Below are positions 11,725 through 24,225 of a stretch of 64,000 nucleotides of DNA, piece by piece. The number at the start of each line of letters is the position of its first letter. Position 1 is the first letter of the stretch. The DNA comes from Brasenia schreberi. Lineage: Eukaryota > Streptophyta > Magnoliopsida > Nymphaeales > Cabombaceae. The position numbers and the translations under genes are program-made. The stretch lies in contig JAYKKT010000046.1 in the NCBI GenBank assembly GCA_036023115.1, forward strand, positions 2,864,501 through 2,928,500. The letters run 5' to 3'. The notes under the pieces are model-generated. The model had not been told where the DNA came from. It worked only from the letters and a program-made list of their open reading frames with translations, and searched no databases.

Positions 11725-11830
11725 CGTTAGCTGAACTAGCAGGGTTCTCTAACTCCTCTAATGCAGGTTGGGAGTTCGGTTCCCTGGTGGGTGGGTGTCA
11801 GGCTTCAGACAACTCAAGCGTGTGTGTGTA
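11725..11830 (+). repeat. SINE-like tRNA-derived repeat
   Basis: It begins GAGCGTTAGCTGAACTAGCA and has a B-box-like GGGAGTTCGGTTCCC followed by GGGTGTCAGGCTTCAGAC. The same start and order occur at 11128. A TA/CA-rich simple repeat follows at about 11.82-11.86 kb. Confidence 0.6.
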
Positions 11831-12412
11831 TATATATACATTATATATACATACATATATATACATTGCCACAGGAGTAATTCATACTCAAAGGCATGAA
11901 ATATTATGTGACTGTCTTAAAAGCAAGCATGAATACCATGATACATCATCACTTGTTAAAGCATGTCCCCCATAATCATTCCGTTTAAGTGACCAGGCAT
12001 GTGATGCATGAGAGAGAGAGAGAGATAATTAATAATACATAGTTTTTCTTATCAATACATTGAGTTATAACTAACTCCATTAATTATGATGCTTTCAAAC
12101 TATGTTGTTCTTCAACATTTAGTTACATTTTCTAAGCACGCAAAAGATCAAAGGCAATGAGTATGGATGTATGCAAGAGAACAGTTGGTCTCCTTTAGAG
12201 ATGAAGCAACTCAAGGTACTAAATCTCCCTCTCCCCTCGTGATGGATCTTGCGATGACAAAATCCACCTGTGGTTCCAATCAAACTGGGAGAGATCAGTT
12301 TAGCGACAACACCATTGCCACGACGAATTCCTAGAAATGCAATCATGAGAATTTCAAAGAATCTTCACCAAACCATGTTCTCTTCTTCTCTAAGATAAGA
12401 AAATACTTTGGT
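11831..12412. other. Intergenic with simple repeats
   Basis: It contains a TA/CA-rich tract near 11822-11865 and a (GA)n run near 12010-12026. No gene is visible. Confidence 0.4.
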
Positions 12413-13326
12413 TTCACTTTGAAGTTAATATTACGTTACATCAAGGATCAACTTTAAGTCCATACTTATTTATAATGGTGATTGATGAGTTAACAAAACA
12501 TATTCAAGATGAAGTACCTTGGTGTATGTTATTTGTTGATGACATTGTGTTAGTAGAGGAGTCTAAGGAAAAAGTTAATAGAAAATTGGAACTATGGAGA
12601 GAAACATTAGAAAGCAAAGGCCTCCGACTTAGTAGAACAAAGACTGAATATATGAAATGTAAGTTTGATCATTTGGTTACTGCAGAGGACATAGAAATTA
12701 AAATTGGCACACATTACATCCTCCAAAAAGAAAGTTTTAAATACATAGGGTCAATTTTTCATAGTAATGGAAGAATTGATAGAGATGTTATGCATAGAAT
12801 TAATGCTGGTTGGTTAAAATGGAGAGGAGGATCTCATATTCTTTGTGATAAGAAGATACAATTAAAGTTAAAAGGTAAATATTATAGAGCAGCAATTAGA
12901 CCGATCATGTTTTATGGTTCTGAGTGTTGGGTAGTTAATCAACAACATGTACAAAAGATGTAACAGAAATGAAGATGTTTTGATGGATGAGTGGTCATAC
13001 AAGAAAAGTTATTAGAAACAAATTAGGAGTGACACCAAGGATAAAATGAGAGAATATCGTTTAAGATGGTTTGGACATATAGAAAGAATATCAAAAGAAC
13101 ATCACGTAAGAAGTTATGAAAAACTAAATTTGGAAAGTATTAAAAGGAGTAGAGGACGACCACAAAAGTGTTGGAAAGAAAGAATAAAGAATGATATACC
13201 TTATTGTGAGTTAACTGCTAACATGGCACATGATAGGACTGTATGGAAACAAAGAATCCAGGTAGCCGACCCCGTCTAGTATGGGAAAAGGCTTAGTAGT
13301 AGTTGTTGTTGTTGTGTTGTTGTTGT
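12413..13326 (+). mobile_element. RTE-type LINE, 5'-truncated, RT C-terminal half
   Basis: Positions 12475-12963 encode RT sequence with MVIDELTKHIQDEVPWCMLF and the catalytic FVDDIVLVEESKEKVNRKLE, then GSIFHSNGRIDRDVMHRINA and YYRAAIRPIMFYGSECW. After a frame break, 13046-13279 encodes the C terminus ([14 protein letters not shown] to WKQRIQVADPV). The element ends CCGTCTAGTATGGGAAAAGG followed by a (TTG)n-like tail, the 3' end shared by every RTE copy in this window. No endonuclease domain is present, so it is a dead 5'-truncated copy. Confidence 0.9.
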
Positions 13327-13725
13327 GTCATAACTGCAGCATGTTGGGGAATTTGAGAGGTTAAATGGGAAACAAAAGCTGCCCATACAAAATTCATACA
13401 CAACTCCTTTTGCTCCCGCTCACTGGAAGAGCCCGGATGTAGCCGTGGTTGGCTTTTTGAGAAGCATAAAATGGTCGAATTCTTCAGGCATCCTAGAACG
13501 CATTCTACATCATCTTAGGTAAAACCCAGTTGACTACATAACCAATTAGGACGAACGATTCGTCCGCACTGAGTAGGGTACCAACCTCTCTGCACAAGGA
13601 GCCACAGTTACCCCAGCTACTTGGTGACTTAGAAAGGCATTCAAGTAGAAGGCCTTGCGTTCGATACCTGGTGTTGCCTAACCTGCCCCCCCCACCGGTA
13701 AAACCCATTCAAATATGCATAACCA

Positions 13726-13757
<32 letters not shown>

Positions 13758-14109
13758 AGCCTAAATGAGCAGCTCGTCTCGTTTTCCAGCCCTACCAGCT
13801 GGTCTGCTCTTTGTTCCATGTTAGGAGTGGGCTACACAGAGAAGAACTTCTAGAAGCTGTTCGTCGATCAAAGTCAAGGAGCAAAGAGGGAGCTAAAGAA
13901 GCGTTTCAGTTAGTTTCAAATAGCGGGGTCCGAGTCAAGGTAGTAAACATCATAGCATGGAGGGTGGTTCATTGAAACAAGAAGCTCCTTACGAAAATGC
14001 ATGATGAGAGCTATGTCTGACGCTAAGTGATGCATCACAAGAATCTCATCAGTTTTCAGGAAAAAACACCGGCAGATATAAAGTTGGATACACTTGGAAA
14101 TAAATACAT
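13327..14109. other. Intergenic; possible decayed SINE
   Basis: A CT/CA simple repeat lies at about 13728-13757. A weak B-box-like GCGTTCGATACCTGG is present near 13658-13672. The segment from about 13.92 kb may include 3' flank of the MIRO pseudogene. No gene is seen. Confidence 0.35.
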
Positions 14110-16030
14110 GATGGCCTAAACCATCCTTCTTAGTGCCATTCGGTGACAGCATAACCTAAAAGGAGAAGAACAAATTAACGAAGAACTAACGAAAGGAACA
14201 TGACCAGGAGGCACCTGGCTTCTACAGCATCTAGCAGCTCTGTACATCCTGTTCTCAAATGCACATGGAAAACAAACAGAAAAGTCAATATTCGACAGGA
14301 GAGTTCCCCGTATCTCCCCTACACATTATGATGAAAGGCAAACTGCTCTGAGATGACCAAGAGAGACCTATCCAGATGAATGTCTGCGGGCTGCATATGC
14401 CCGGTATGCAGCCCACCCAACCACAGTGACCGCTGCTCCAACTGGAAGATGAACAGAGGCTAAGTGAGATGTTTTTAGTAGATAGAAGACCAGGCCAGCG
14501 CTAACATATGTATTAAGTGTTGTTCAACATGCATAAAATAACCAATGTATACAATACGAACTATTTTCACTGTCCAGGAAGTCCCACGAAGAAATAAGGA
14601 AAAGAATCACCACGAACGTTCATTACCACAAGCATTTTAATGGTGCATGAGTGCATTACGGCAGCAACTCATAGTGCTATTGACTTGACAAGACCTCGTA
14701 TGCATGTCTATCATGGTGTCCGCAACAACTGCATCCTGTTGCTCGTGTGAATTCAATGTGAATTTCCGTTTTCACTAGTAGAGAATTGGTGCCAAACACA
14801 AAATTTTCGTAATTCCCAATACACTCATTAATAGACCAAGAAAGACATGCTCCAAGACAAAGCAACCAAGGGAATTATGACTTCCACACGGGCAATATAT
14901 AACTAAAAAGAACACGTGTGCACATAAATAAGCAAAAGTTCCACCAATAATTACCTGACGTCAGCAGGTCGTAATTTAAAAACCAGACAAATCAAAACGT
15001 TCCCTTATATGTGCGTGCATAGCTTCCCAAAAATATTTACTGCTAGTAATGCAAATAAGAGAAAAATGAGAAGCATATCTTGGTTTCCATCTACTTTGTT
15101 AGAAGACAACACACAAACAGGTTTCCCATCATCTCCAATGTGGCAACAGTGAACACTACATATATCAACAAAGGGTTTCTTATGTGTTGACAAAGCTATT
15201 CGTGGTTATTCTGTGAAGGCTGTATATGCTGCTCAATCCAGTAACAGCGTTCCACATACTCATCCGATTTTAATAAATTCGAGGAAGAAGATAGTTAAAG
15301 GTCACTACGGAAAAACCCCTGTGAACCGTTATTGGTGGGAGGTGGGGGAAACATTGTAAAATATCCTGATGGAAGCCGTTAAACATCATCAACCTTAAAA
15401 ACCAATAATCTAGATAAACTGAATAGTTCCAAGTATCTTATTTTTATATTTTGTGGTCGGCACAATACAAACAATTAACACCAACAAAAGAACGGGCAGA
15501 CTGAATATTTAGTTTTAACTCTAAAAGATAGTACAAAAAAGTCCACTCTTCTACCATGTCATCAAAGGCTAGCGGGCAAGGGACCTTTATGGCTAAATCT
15601 TAAACGGCAGGGGCAGCAGCACAGCATGCAGATACTCAGACACCATCCCCCATGATGTGATATGGCCAAAATGAATTTCCAGAATGGAACAACCAAGACA
15701 GAGAAGTCCTAGGCGTTTTGAAGTGACTAACAGCACGGATACTTCTACCAACTCTCTCATCCATGTTATACAAGTACAGGTACTTGAGTAACTTTTGTTA
15801 CAAGCAACACAGATTCCACTTGATTTAATACCAAACTGTGATTCAGTCAAGATGTGCCGACCTTTAGATACCTTTTTCAACAAGAAAGCTGGGTTTAGGC
15901 GGACTCCTACCAGTTACAACTACAAAGGATCGTCAGCAATTGAACATCTGACCTGCCGTCAGAGGGTCAAACATCCTACGCTGAAAACATAAATACAACC
16001 TTAGATGCCCGGCCCACATAATCTTTGCAC

Positions 16031-16176
16031 TTTTAATTGTACCCACCCGTATGATTTAGCAGAAAAGTCTATTTTATGATTAGCAATTCAGGAAGAAATA
16101 TCTTTTTATTGTACCCACCTGTATGATTTAGCAGAAAAATCTACTTTATGATTAACAATTCAGTAAGAAATAACAC
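16031..16176. repeat. Tandem duplication of about 74 bases in a pseudogene intron
   Basis: Two adjacent copies share GTATGATTTAGCAGAAAA and neighbouring sequence (starts near 16031 and 16105) with several substitutions. The block lies just downstream of pseudogene exon 13. Confidence 0.75.
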
Positions 16177-17465
16177 AAAAGACTTAAAAGAGTAGAGAAA
16201 CAATTACCTGAAACAAACATGAGGGAGCGGTTCATAATCCTGAAATACTGCTTACGGTTTCGGCCACCTTCAGTCTCAGGAATACTCAAATGTGGGTTTT
16301 GAGCAGCATTAATGATTTTCTGGAACAGATTGTTGATATCTATTAACTTCACGCTGATTGTTATAGGTGCTTCTATACCGATGTCTTGGCTTGCCTACAA
16401 ATATTACATTCATTAAGCCAGGACAATGAAAAACACTGAAAGATACCGTCAGCATGAAACATTCATCCATAAGTCTCAAGGAGGAATATACATGGAATGT
16501 GATTCTGAAAACACTTCAAAACACCTTATATGCCCACAGCGCTGTCTTCTTTTGATAGCCAGAATGGCAGTCCTTGGGTAGGATATAAGCATTTGCAAAA
16601 ACCATTCGGTAAAGTAAGGCAGAAAAATGAACTGGCCCCCAGTATGTTGACCGAGCATTTAATAAGCATTATAAATTGTCTAACAAGTCATGCGACATAC
16701 AACTAGCTGAATGCAGTAGAAGCTGAGTTTAAACAGAAATCATCACAGAACTTAGCATTCCCCTCACCGGGGATTGGAATTTCCGTGGGCAGTTAAAGGA
16801 AGTGTCTCAAAAAAAGGGCTTTAAGGGACGACCGATTGAGTGCTTTGAGGAAATATAGAGCTCATAGTTGATTAGCACGTTAGAAGCCTTACGATAGAAA
16901 ACCTTGAAATAATCTATTCTCTACGAGCTCCAATCTATCTACTCATGTTCATAGATGCTTCAAAGAGCGCCCAAGGGGGCACAAAGGAGTTGTCAAGGAT
17001 AGCTCGATCTACTGCCAAGTTGTGCCATTGCTTAATTAACAATGACATAAGAATTACAGTTCCATACTATTTCTGCTGAGTGCTTGTGAAGTAGGGAAGA
17101 GAAAGTGAAGGTGAGATAGTTCACGAAATCAGTATCAACGTCCTAAATAAAACATTTAGAGAAAAATAAGACAATTTTGTATAAACATGAAAACGATCCA
17201 GTGATCGCAAATTCACTGTAAAAAAATTATGGCTACTTTAATATTTGTCAAAAATTAATGTTGCCCATAGCTAAAAGACATACTCTCGTCGAGTGTGGTA
17301 CAGATGTTGGATAATGATCTAGATCATCCTTCGCAGCAACAATAAGAGAAGGAATCTCAATGCCGTTCTCTTCCCCAAAACTAGCAACCTTGATAAGCAG
17401 ATCATTCATTCGCTTCCACGAACTTTCAACAGAACCATAAGAGTACATCGAAACATTTGCACCCC

Positions 17466-17553
17466 TGCCCCAAAAAAATGTGAAGAATGCGGTTACCAAG
17501 CCTAGGTTACCCCAAAAGATATGAAGAATGCGGTTACCATGCCTAGGTTGTCC
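17466..17553. repeat. Tandem duplication of about 44 bases beside pseudogene exon 12
   Basis: GAAGAATGCGGTTACCAAGC and its near-copy GAAGAATGCGGTTACCATGC occur one after the other. The right-hand MIRO gene has one shorter version. Confidence 0.75.
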
Positions 17554-20500
17554 AAGTAGTTGAGGAGATAGTCTCTGAGAACAATTTCCCCTGGAATAAT
17601 AGCAACTTGCTTTGTGGGTGTGCTTGCCAGACTACATCGCATGCCTGGGCCTAACATCCCAGATTTAGAACATCAAGTGGCCACATTCCAAGGAAAAATT
17701 CTCATAGAAAAGATTAATTTGTTGTCGCTTGCACATATATATTTTATTGACTTAAATATTTACCAAACATGTGGGGAAACAAAAATACATACAACCTAAC
17801 TAACAAACAAAATTAGCATTTAAACCACGTTTAGTTGTTGTTCTAGTAGGACAGTAGGCTGACTCAGTGATTCAAAATATAGAAACTGTTACAAAGAAAA
17901 CACACTTGCATTCCCCAAAAGCAAGATCTAGAACATTCTCCTCTTTCATTGCAGAAGGAATCTCACGGAAATACCCTACCAGGAGGACGTTGAAATGGCC
18001 CATCAAAATAGAACATATCCGCGCCCATATAAGCTTGACATCATGAATGGTGACGTGATTCAAGTACAGATAATAGCTATCATTCCCTTTGAAGGAATTT
18101 ACTCAATTTCCAGGACTGAACTAGTTATAGAAATGCAAGTGACCTGACTGCCAACGAACCATGAGAGAGAACTGCATGTTTATGTAGACGTGCACTGAGA
18201 GTTTGAACCCATGGATACCTCAGTGACCATCCAATAGGACACAGTATTATAAGGTTTTGTACTTGAACAAATGAAATGCCACAGGCACTAAGAGGAAAAA
18301 TAAGAGATAAAACAGACTACACCCTGAGTAATTAGCTTAAAGCTCGCAAATATGCCATGTGAAGAATGATCAAGGCCAAATATCTTGACTGCGAGCTACC
18401 TGAAGGAGAGGCAAAAGAGTTCATGAAAAACTACAGACAAGTACCTGTCATAAATGAATATGGCCACATCACATGCTGCCAAAGAGTCCTTATCTGATAG
18501 GGGGCTCCTGACTCCATCTGTGGGTATCTCACGTAACACATCACATCCTATTCTCAATTGTGATGGGTAGTTTCTCCTCCAACAAAAGGTTTTGCAAGAG
18601 CGTCAGAGCTTAACACTCTTCAACCTTTGGGGTTTTACTATTTTTATATGTACTATAAAAAACCAGACGTTGGATTCAATATCATAATGTTTATGATCCA
18701 GTGGCTGAAGACTCCTGGACTTCAAATATGCATATAGCTACTAATTTCCCTCATAAATGCAATTTTTTCAAAGCACTATCCAAACTTAGAAGAATCTAAT
18801 TTCAATGCATTAAGAACATTTTTCAGCATTGCATACTGTTTACATCCTTTTAATTAGATCTGTGTATCATACATACCATTTTGTTTCATTTACCACATGT
18901 TCCCATAAATAAGTACAAGTTTTTAACTATCTTTCCACTTGGTAAAACTGTTAGATGGAAACTGGATTATGGTTTCAAATTGTTTCTCATTAAAAATGTC
19001 TGTCAGTTACCCACAAGCAGCCATGCTTGAATATTTCCAGTGTTAAGATCATATAAGCTGTGGTCCAACACAATAGCCAAGAAGCTCTTTAGTGGTCACT
19101 TCTCTTCAGAAACACAAAATTGAACAAAAGGTTCTGCACAACTTGCAGCATTTATGGCAATTGGACACTCCTTCACAAGAAGTCAAGACCATGATACAGA
19201 AACTATCTCAGCAACAATCCTGTTGCATAGATACATGTTTTAGCATATATCAGTACATACATCATCAGAATGACTACGTGAACAAACCATCATGAACAAT
19301 TTATCGGATTGTATCCACCTGCATTATATTTTATGGCATATGATGTCTCACATAGTATCGTACAATACAGGGCATACAATACAAATAAATCGAAGCTTAT
19401 TTTAAGCTTTTGTAATCGGGTAAATACAATAGGGCCCCCCCTAATACACGTGATAGTGCTTAATCTTTTGCCATTTTCTCTCCCCACTCAATACTTCTAC
19501 GTTTCTCCCAAAAATTGCAGGAAACAATAGGAAAATTTATGAAATTTGAGTCATTACAGCAAGCCCAAAACCATTTTCTCATCCAAATCATCCCAAAACT
19601 TTCCAATTTTGTATGTTTGAACTTTCTCGCTAACCCAAACCTATTTCCTGTTCATGTAGGATTCGGTCCTACGGTTTCCAATGATCACAAGTAGTTTGCT
19701 AGGAAAATAGAATGTCACTGTATGTAAATTTTGTGATCATATTCCATGGTGAAACTTGCTGTATGAAGAACCTTATAAGAACGAAGTTGAATCTGCATAC
19801 CAATAATGCCAACACAAACATTCGCTAAGCTTTGTATAAGGACTAAGAGGAGACAGATAAAAGTGAAAATTGTGATGAACGACCATGATGATTATTAGAT
19901 GATGTTGATGAAAGATAAAGTCCTTTATAGTAATTCCATGTAGATCACTTTGCTTGTGTGCTAGGATGATATGATGATGCTGATGAAAGATAAAAATTCT
20001 TTCAATGTGATGTTTTTTTTAACACATTGTTTGCTTTTGTGAATTACCTTTGACCTATCAGCAGTGTTGTATGACTAGATTATTCTTATTGTTATGCATA
20101 TTTTGGGGTTTTATGGAACTTTTGGGCCTCTTTTGGGATTGTTTTTGTTTGGTTTCTTGTGAAATTGGTAACTTTATAGGGAAAAAACCAATAGCCTATT
20201 CTGTGATGCAATATGATTATCGCAGTACGCATTATAATCCAGGGTCTCCTTCGTTCTTTAAATATTGGATGGCTATCAACATACACCTTACAGGGAACTT
20301 TCAAGGACCAATCATATGTATGGCCCACTAACAAAGCAGAGGCATCATGCAAAACCTGAAAATCATTCAGCTCCTGATCACTCAAAGCCCCATCTTTGTC
20401 ACGATCACAGAGAATGAATATACGTTTCAAGGCCCTGACACAGCAAGACTTTAACGTCTGTCTTTCTTGATCAAATAAAGGTGCAATTGGATGAAGTACC

Positions 20501-22765
20501 ACCCTCTGAGCATAGTAAAAGACCTCAGGAACCTGCAAATGCATGAAAATAAGCATTTCCTGAAGTGCAGGAATGAAGCTCTACACCAGCCATTTCCCAA
20601 AAAAATAAGCATCAGAATACACTGCCCATATGATTCAAGATATCAAAATAAAGAGGATTTAGTCTTATGAATTCCAACTAGAAGATGGCATCTCATCACT
20701 CACAACTAGAGGATAACGAACAGTTAATAAGAACTCTCAAAACAGATGATCTGAATACACCAACATTGATGCCACAAATGTCATTAACATCCAAATGGTT
20801 GGCAATGAAGCCAACACCCACTAAGTTTGACATATAGAATATTTACAACATAAAAAATTATGGTAATAATATGGATTGGAAAGTTTCTTTAGTACGATAT
20901 GTGCCATTTCCAATTCCTAAAAGTTTACATTGCACGAGACCCATTGCCAAGAACCAAGTACTGCATCCAAAATCAAATTACTGCTTTAAGTTTTCAATAT
21001 CTTTATTATTGATGATGACATTATACATACTAGATGCCACATAGAGTTTGGTTTCACAAATATCCACTAACAACACCAAAATAATCCAAAATGCAGATTG
21101 CAAAAGGAAGCGGCTTTGAAAGAGTTTCCTCTCTCTAAACAAACCAGTCTCAGGATCCAATGATAGTGGAATAAAACCAACCAGCAAACAAAGCTGTATC
21201 ATCTAATTTCAGATAGCTAATGCATTAGCCAGCATATATATTTTGAAAAAGAGATATGTGCCACCGGAGAGACTACATGTAATCAACCTCTCCTTGATAG
21301 CCAGAAACCTTCTTTGTTGGTTATACCATCTATCCTACTTAATTATTCACTGGTCCCGAGTTTGATTATAGACATTATTTTGGCACCTGCTTCTGTGGTA
21401 CAGACACCTCAGATAACATATTGAAGAAAACACACCCACCATCTTGCGCCCCATGGATATCATCTTAATTTCCACAAAAGCATGCAATAAAGACAAGCAT
21501 GAAACCTCTGGATTAATGTTAGCAACTACCATAATCAGTAGATGTTGAACTTCATCATGTATATGATGCAAATATGAAGCGGAGAAATTCAAATATATCT
21601 GAATTTGCTTCAAAGCAGAACACTCTGTGCAGGTCTCGATCTCCCAAAACTGTTGCATGATTGGTGACATTACTTGCTCAAGGCTTGGCGTCTCGTCATC
21701 TCGCAGATCTAATTTACAGTCAACAACAATGACAGGAACCTTAACCTGTGGTCCATTCACCATGGCATATGTAAACAATGGCATGACGATGGAAAACCAA
21801 TCCAGCAAGTCACTGAAGCAAAAGAGGTACAGCAAAAAATATAGTAAGTTCACCGACCTCATGTCTCCGAAGTTCAGGAAGCCAGAAGGTGGACAAACGA
21901 TCCAGCGTCTCAGGCCTATCACATGCATAAGTTAAGACAACGGCATCTGCAAGCTTACACTCCTGCGCGACTTTGTGGCGGTTTTCTGGCTTAAAATTAG
22001 AAACAAGTAAAACAAAAACAAATTAGCAATTCAATACACGCCTGAAGTGGGTTTGCAGGAGATGCCATGACCGAACTCGCACAAAAAAGATAAATAGATA
22101 TCCAGTGACATGCCTATGCATGAGTATCATGACCAAAACATTCCCGTGTGCATGTGGAGGCGAACACACACACACACACACACACAAATCAGACGAAAAG
22201 AAACTAGCATTTCTTACTATAACATGTGACATGCCATGAAAAACGTACAACATAGAACGGACGTGTATTATTTTTTGTTATGATATCATTTTGGCGCAAG
22301 ATATTTGGCGAATCTACCCAAATTGGGGGTGGTAGAACTCCCTGGTTCCCAACATCTATATAATCTGTATATCATTTTTTTATTATGAATATACGAAGTA
22401 GGATCTGACTAACCTCACTTGCCTTGATAATTACAGAAAGAACAAAAAAAGTTAACACGTCTATCGTTAAAGATATGCCGATAAACGATAGAATGCTCAG
22501 CAGCCAAGGAAACTCGAAACAAGAAAATTGCGGGAGATTGTATCTGAAAATTCAAAATTCACCTGTATGAAGTATCAATGGTCGCGACCGGCACTTTGTC
22601 GGTGTAATAATCCGCCGGCAGACGAGTAGGAGGCACAACGGAAGAAACCGAAGACAGGAAAGACTCGGTTGCCACCGTAGTGATCAGACTCGACTTCCCG
22701 GTACCGCGATCCCCAACAACCAAGACACGAACGTTGCTCCGACCTCCTGGAATTGTACTCGCCAT

Positions 22766-23565
22766 TTCGAAAACCTACCGCAAACGAAGTACCGTCAGAA
22801 TTTTCAGCCTCCTTGATCGGAATACCTCGAGTTAAAACTATTAATGGACCACCATGATTCACGAAAACAGTAAAATTCTATAGTGGTGCAACACTTGATT
22901 GTTTGATCGTCCGATCAATAAGACACTAAACAACTATTAATTACAAGTAAACTAGACGTGATGAGGAGAACCAGGAAAGAGAAAAGAGATTCATGAATAG
23001 TTATTGCATCTGAGCAACTGGATACTAACTTCTACCTGACTTATTTCCCATCAACCAATAAAAGGGAAAATGACACAAGCAAAAGAAGATCATCGAACAG
23101 AGAACACCTTACGTAAAGAGAGAAAATGTTTCATGTGTAGAATAAAGGGAAACCGATGACGTCAAGGAACGAGATCAATCAGTAAGTTATCCGAAAAAAG
23201 ATACGTGGCCAAACGTCACGCAGTTTCTCAATGAAAACCTTCGCTCTTCGATGCTTTTAGTTGACGAGGAACCGGGAGGAAACCGTAAACCTGACCTAAA
23301 TTAACAAGGGAACTTGAAGCTCGTACACTTTCTGTACATGTCAGAGAAGACTGCCACGAAAATCAAGAGCTACTTGCACACTCGCCAAGAGAGAGAGAGA
23401 GAGAGTTTCGGCTTCCCGGTAACGCGGCCCCACGATGGATCGGTTGGACTCTCGTAATCGATCCGAACTCGATCAGATCCTGCTTCGTCGCTTTGAGCCT
23501 GGATCCACATCGTGTATGTCACCAAAAGGTTCCCTCGCTCCCCAACACGAACAAGGTCGCAAACA
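22766..23565. other. Upstream flank of the MIRO pseudogene
   Basis: This matches the upstream flank of the intact MIRO gene up to about 23356, so it is an old promoter and 5' UTR region. A (GA)n run lies at about 23391-23406. Confidence 0.5.
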
Positions 23566-23990
23566 GGGGTGGAAATTATGGAATAAAATAGTTCGACCTA
23601 TTGGATAAGTTGGGTTTCTTTTTATTTTAACTGGTTTTGTTTATAGGCAGTTTTTATCTATGGGAAGGTTGAGGACGATTATCTTGGCTAGGAATAGGGA
23701 TGACAAATATTGACCTGACCCGACCTGGATGGGGTAGGGAATACCTGAACCCAAAACCGATCAGGTCGGGTATGGGGATAAGATGCCCCTACCCAGGTTG
23801 GGTATATATATATAACCCAGTTTTGCCTCTTATATATACCTACCTACATATAACATATGTACATATAATCCAGTTTTACCCCTTAATCGTTGGAAGAAGA
23901 GAAATGAAACATGTACCCACCATGTTAAGGTTAGGGTCGGGCCGGGTATAGGTATACCGCCCATACCCAATCGATTGCAATTCTTAGTTA
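23566..23990. repeat. Degenerate GGGT/GACC-rich repeat, possible hAT-like MITE
   Basis: The block opens with CAGGGGTGGAAATTATGG and, near 23695, AGGGATGACAAATATTGACC, both like terminal sequences of plant hAT-type MITEs. The interior is rich in GGGTCGGG/GGGTATGGG words and their complements. I cannot define matching ends or a target-site duplication. Confidence 0.3.
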
Positions 23991-24121
23991 GGAAGCTTGA
24001 GATTGTCGGAGATGAAGAGTCTTTCTTGAAAATTAAGATGTTGTGGTAAATCAATGACTTGCCCAGTGATGTGAGAGAAAACAAGACATAGAATGTCTTT
24101 CTTGAAAATTACAAGACTGAA

Positions 24122-24225
24122 GCCTAATACACAGCCATGCATGTACCCTCTAAGAATCGAACTCCCCACCAGCAGCTTCAGCGCCAAGGCGTGCTGCCGT
24201 CGAGCTAATGCTCTGGGTACATACA
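24122..24225 (-). repeat. SINE-like tRNA-derived repeat
   Basis: Minus-strand sequence runs GTACCCAGAGCATTAGCTCG, then GGCAGCACGCC, then GGGGAGTTCGATTCTTAG and GGTACATGC. The GCATTAGCTC start and B-box-like AGTTCGATTC put it with the copies at 10.24, 11.13 and 11.73 kb. Confidence 0.6.

Larger units (their letters stand above)
14368..22765 (-). pseudogene. MIRO: MIRO-type mitochondrial Rho GTPase, decayed tandem copy
   Basis: Outer-mitochondrial-membrane GTPase family. Homologous exons in minus order: 22563-22765 (P-loop GDRGTGKSSL), 21858-21990, 21599-21745 (CKLDLRD), 20356-20532 (EF-hand [12 protein letters not shown]), then only 18445-18540 (part of exon 11), 17284-17434 (AAKDDLD), 16208-16394 (SIPETEGGRNRKQY), and 14368-14441 (GAAVTVVGWAAYRAYAARRH, C-terminal membrane anchor). 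Exons 5-10 and the start of exon 11 are missing. The exon 2 acceptor is TTTTAAG instead of TTTTAGG, giving a one-base shift. The exon 3 donor is CAG/ATATAT instead of CAG/GTATAT. The exon 12 acceptor TAG is lost (TTATGG). A functional full-length product is not possible; a short transcript from exons 1-4 could still be made. Confidence 0.92.
14110..23356. repeat. Segmental tandem duplication, left copy
   Basis: Exons, introns, 3' flank and upstream sequence of this segment match 27485-56096 in the same orientation. The 3' flanks share TTCTTAGTGCCATT at 14125 and 27498. The upstream sides share TTCTATAGTGGTGCAACACT (22876 and 55620) and the homology runs out near 23356 and 56096. The left copy is short because it lost two blocks that the right copy keeps, and lacks the right copy's later insertions. 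Confidence 0.85.

Noticed and set aside
17872..18063. Minus-strand frame with an FREIPSAMKEEN segment, like the MIRO LREIP motif
   Set aside because: The real exon with VLREIPTDGV is at 18445-18540. The same stretch is intronic in the intact copy (about 31.56-31.74 kb), so the likeness is chance or an old remnant.
21347..21928. 193-codon minus-strand open frame as an independent gene
   Set aside because: It is MIRO pseudogene exon 3 read through into both introns; only the exon part matches a protein.
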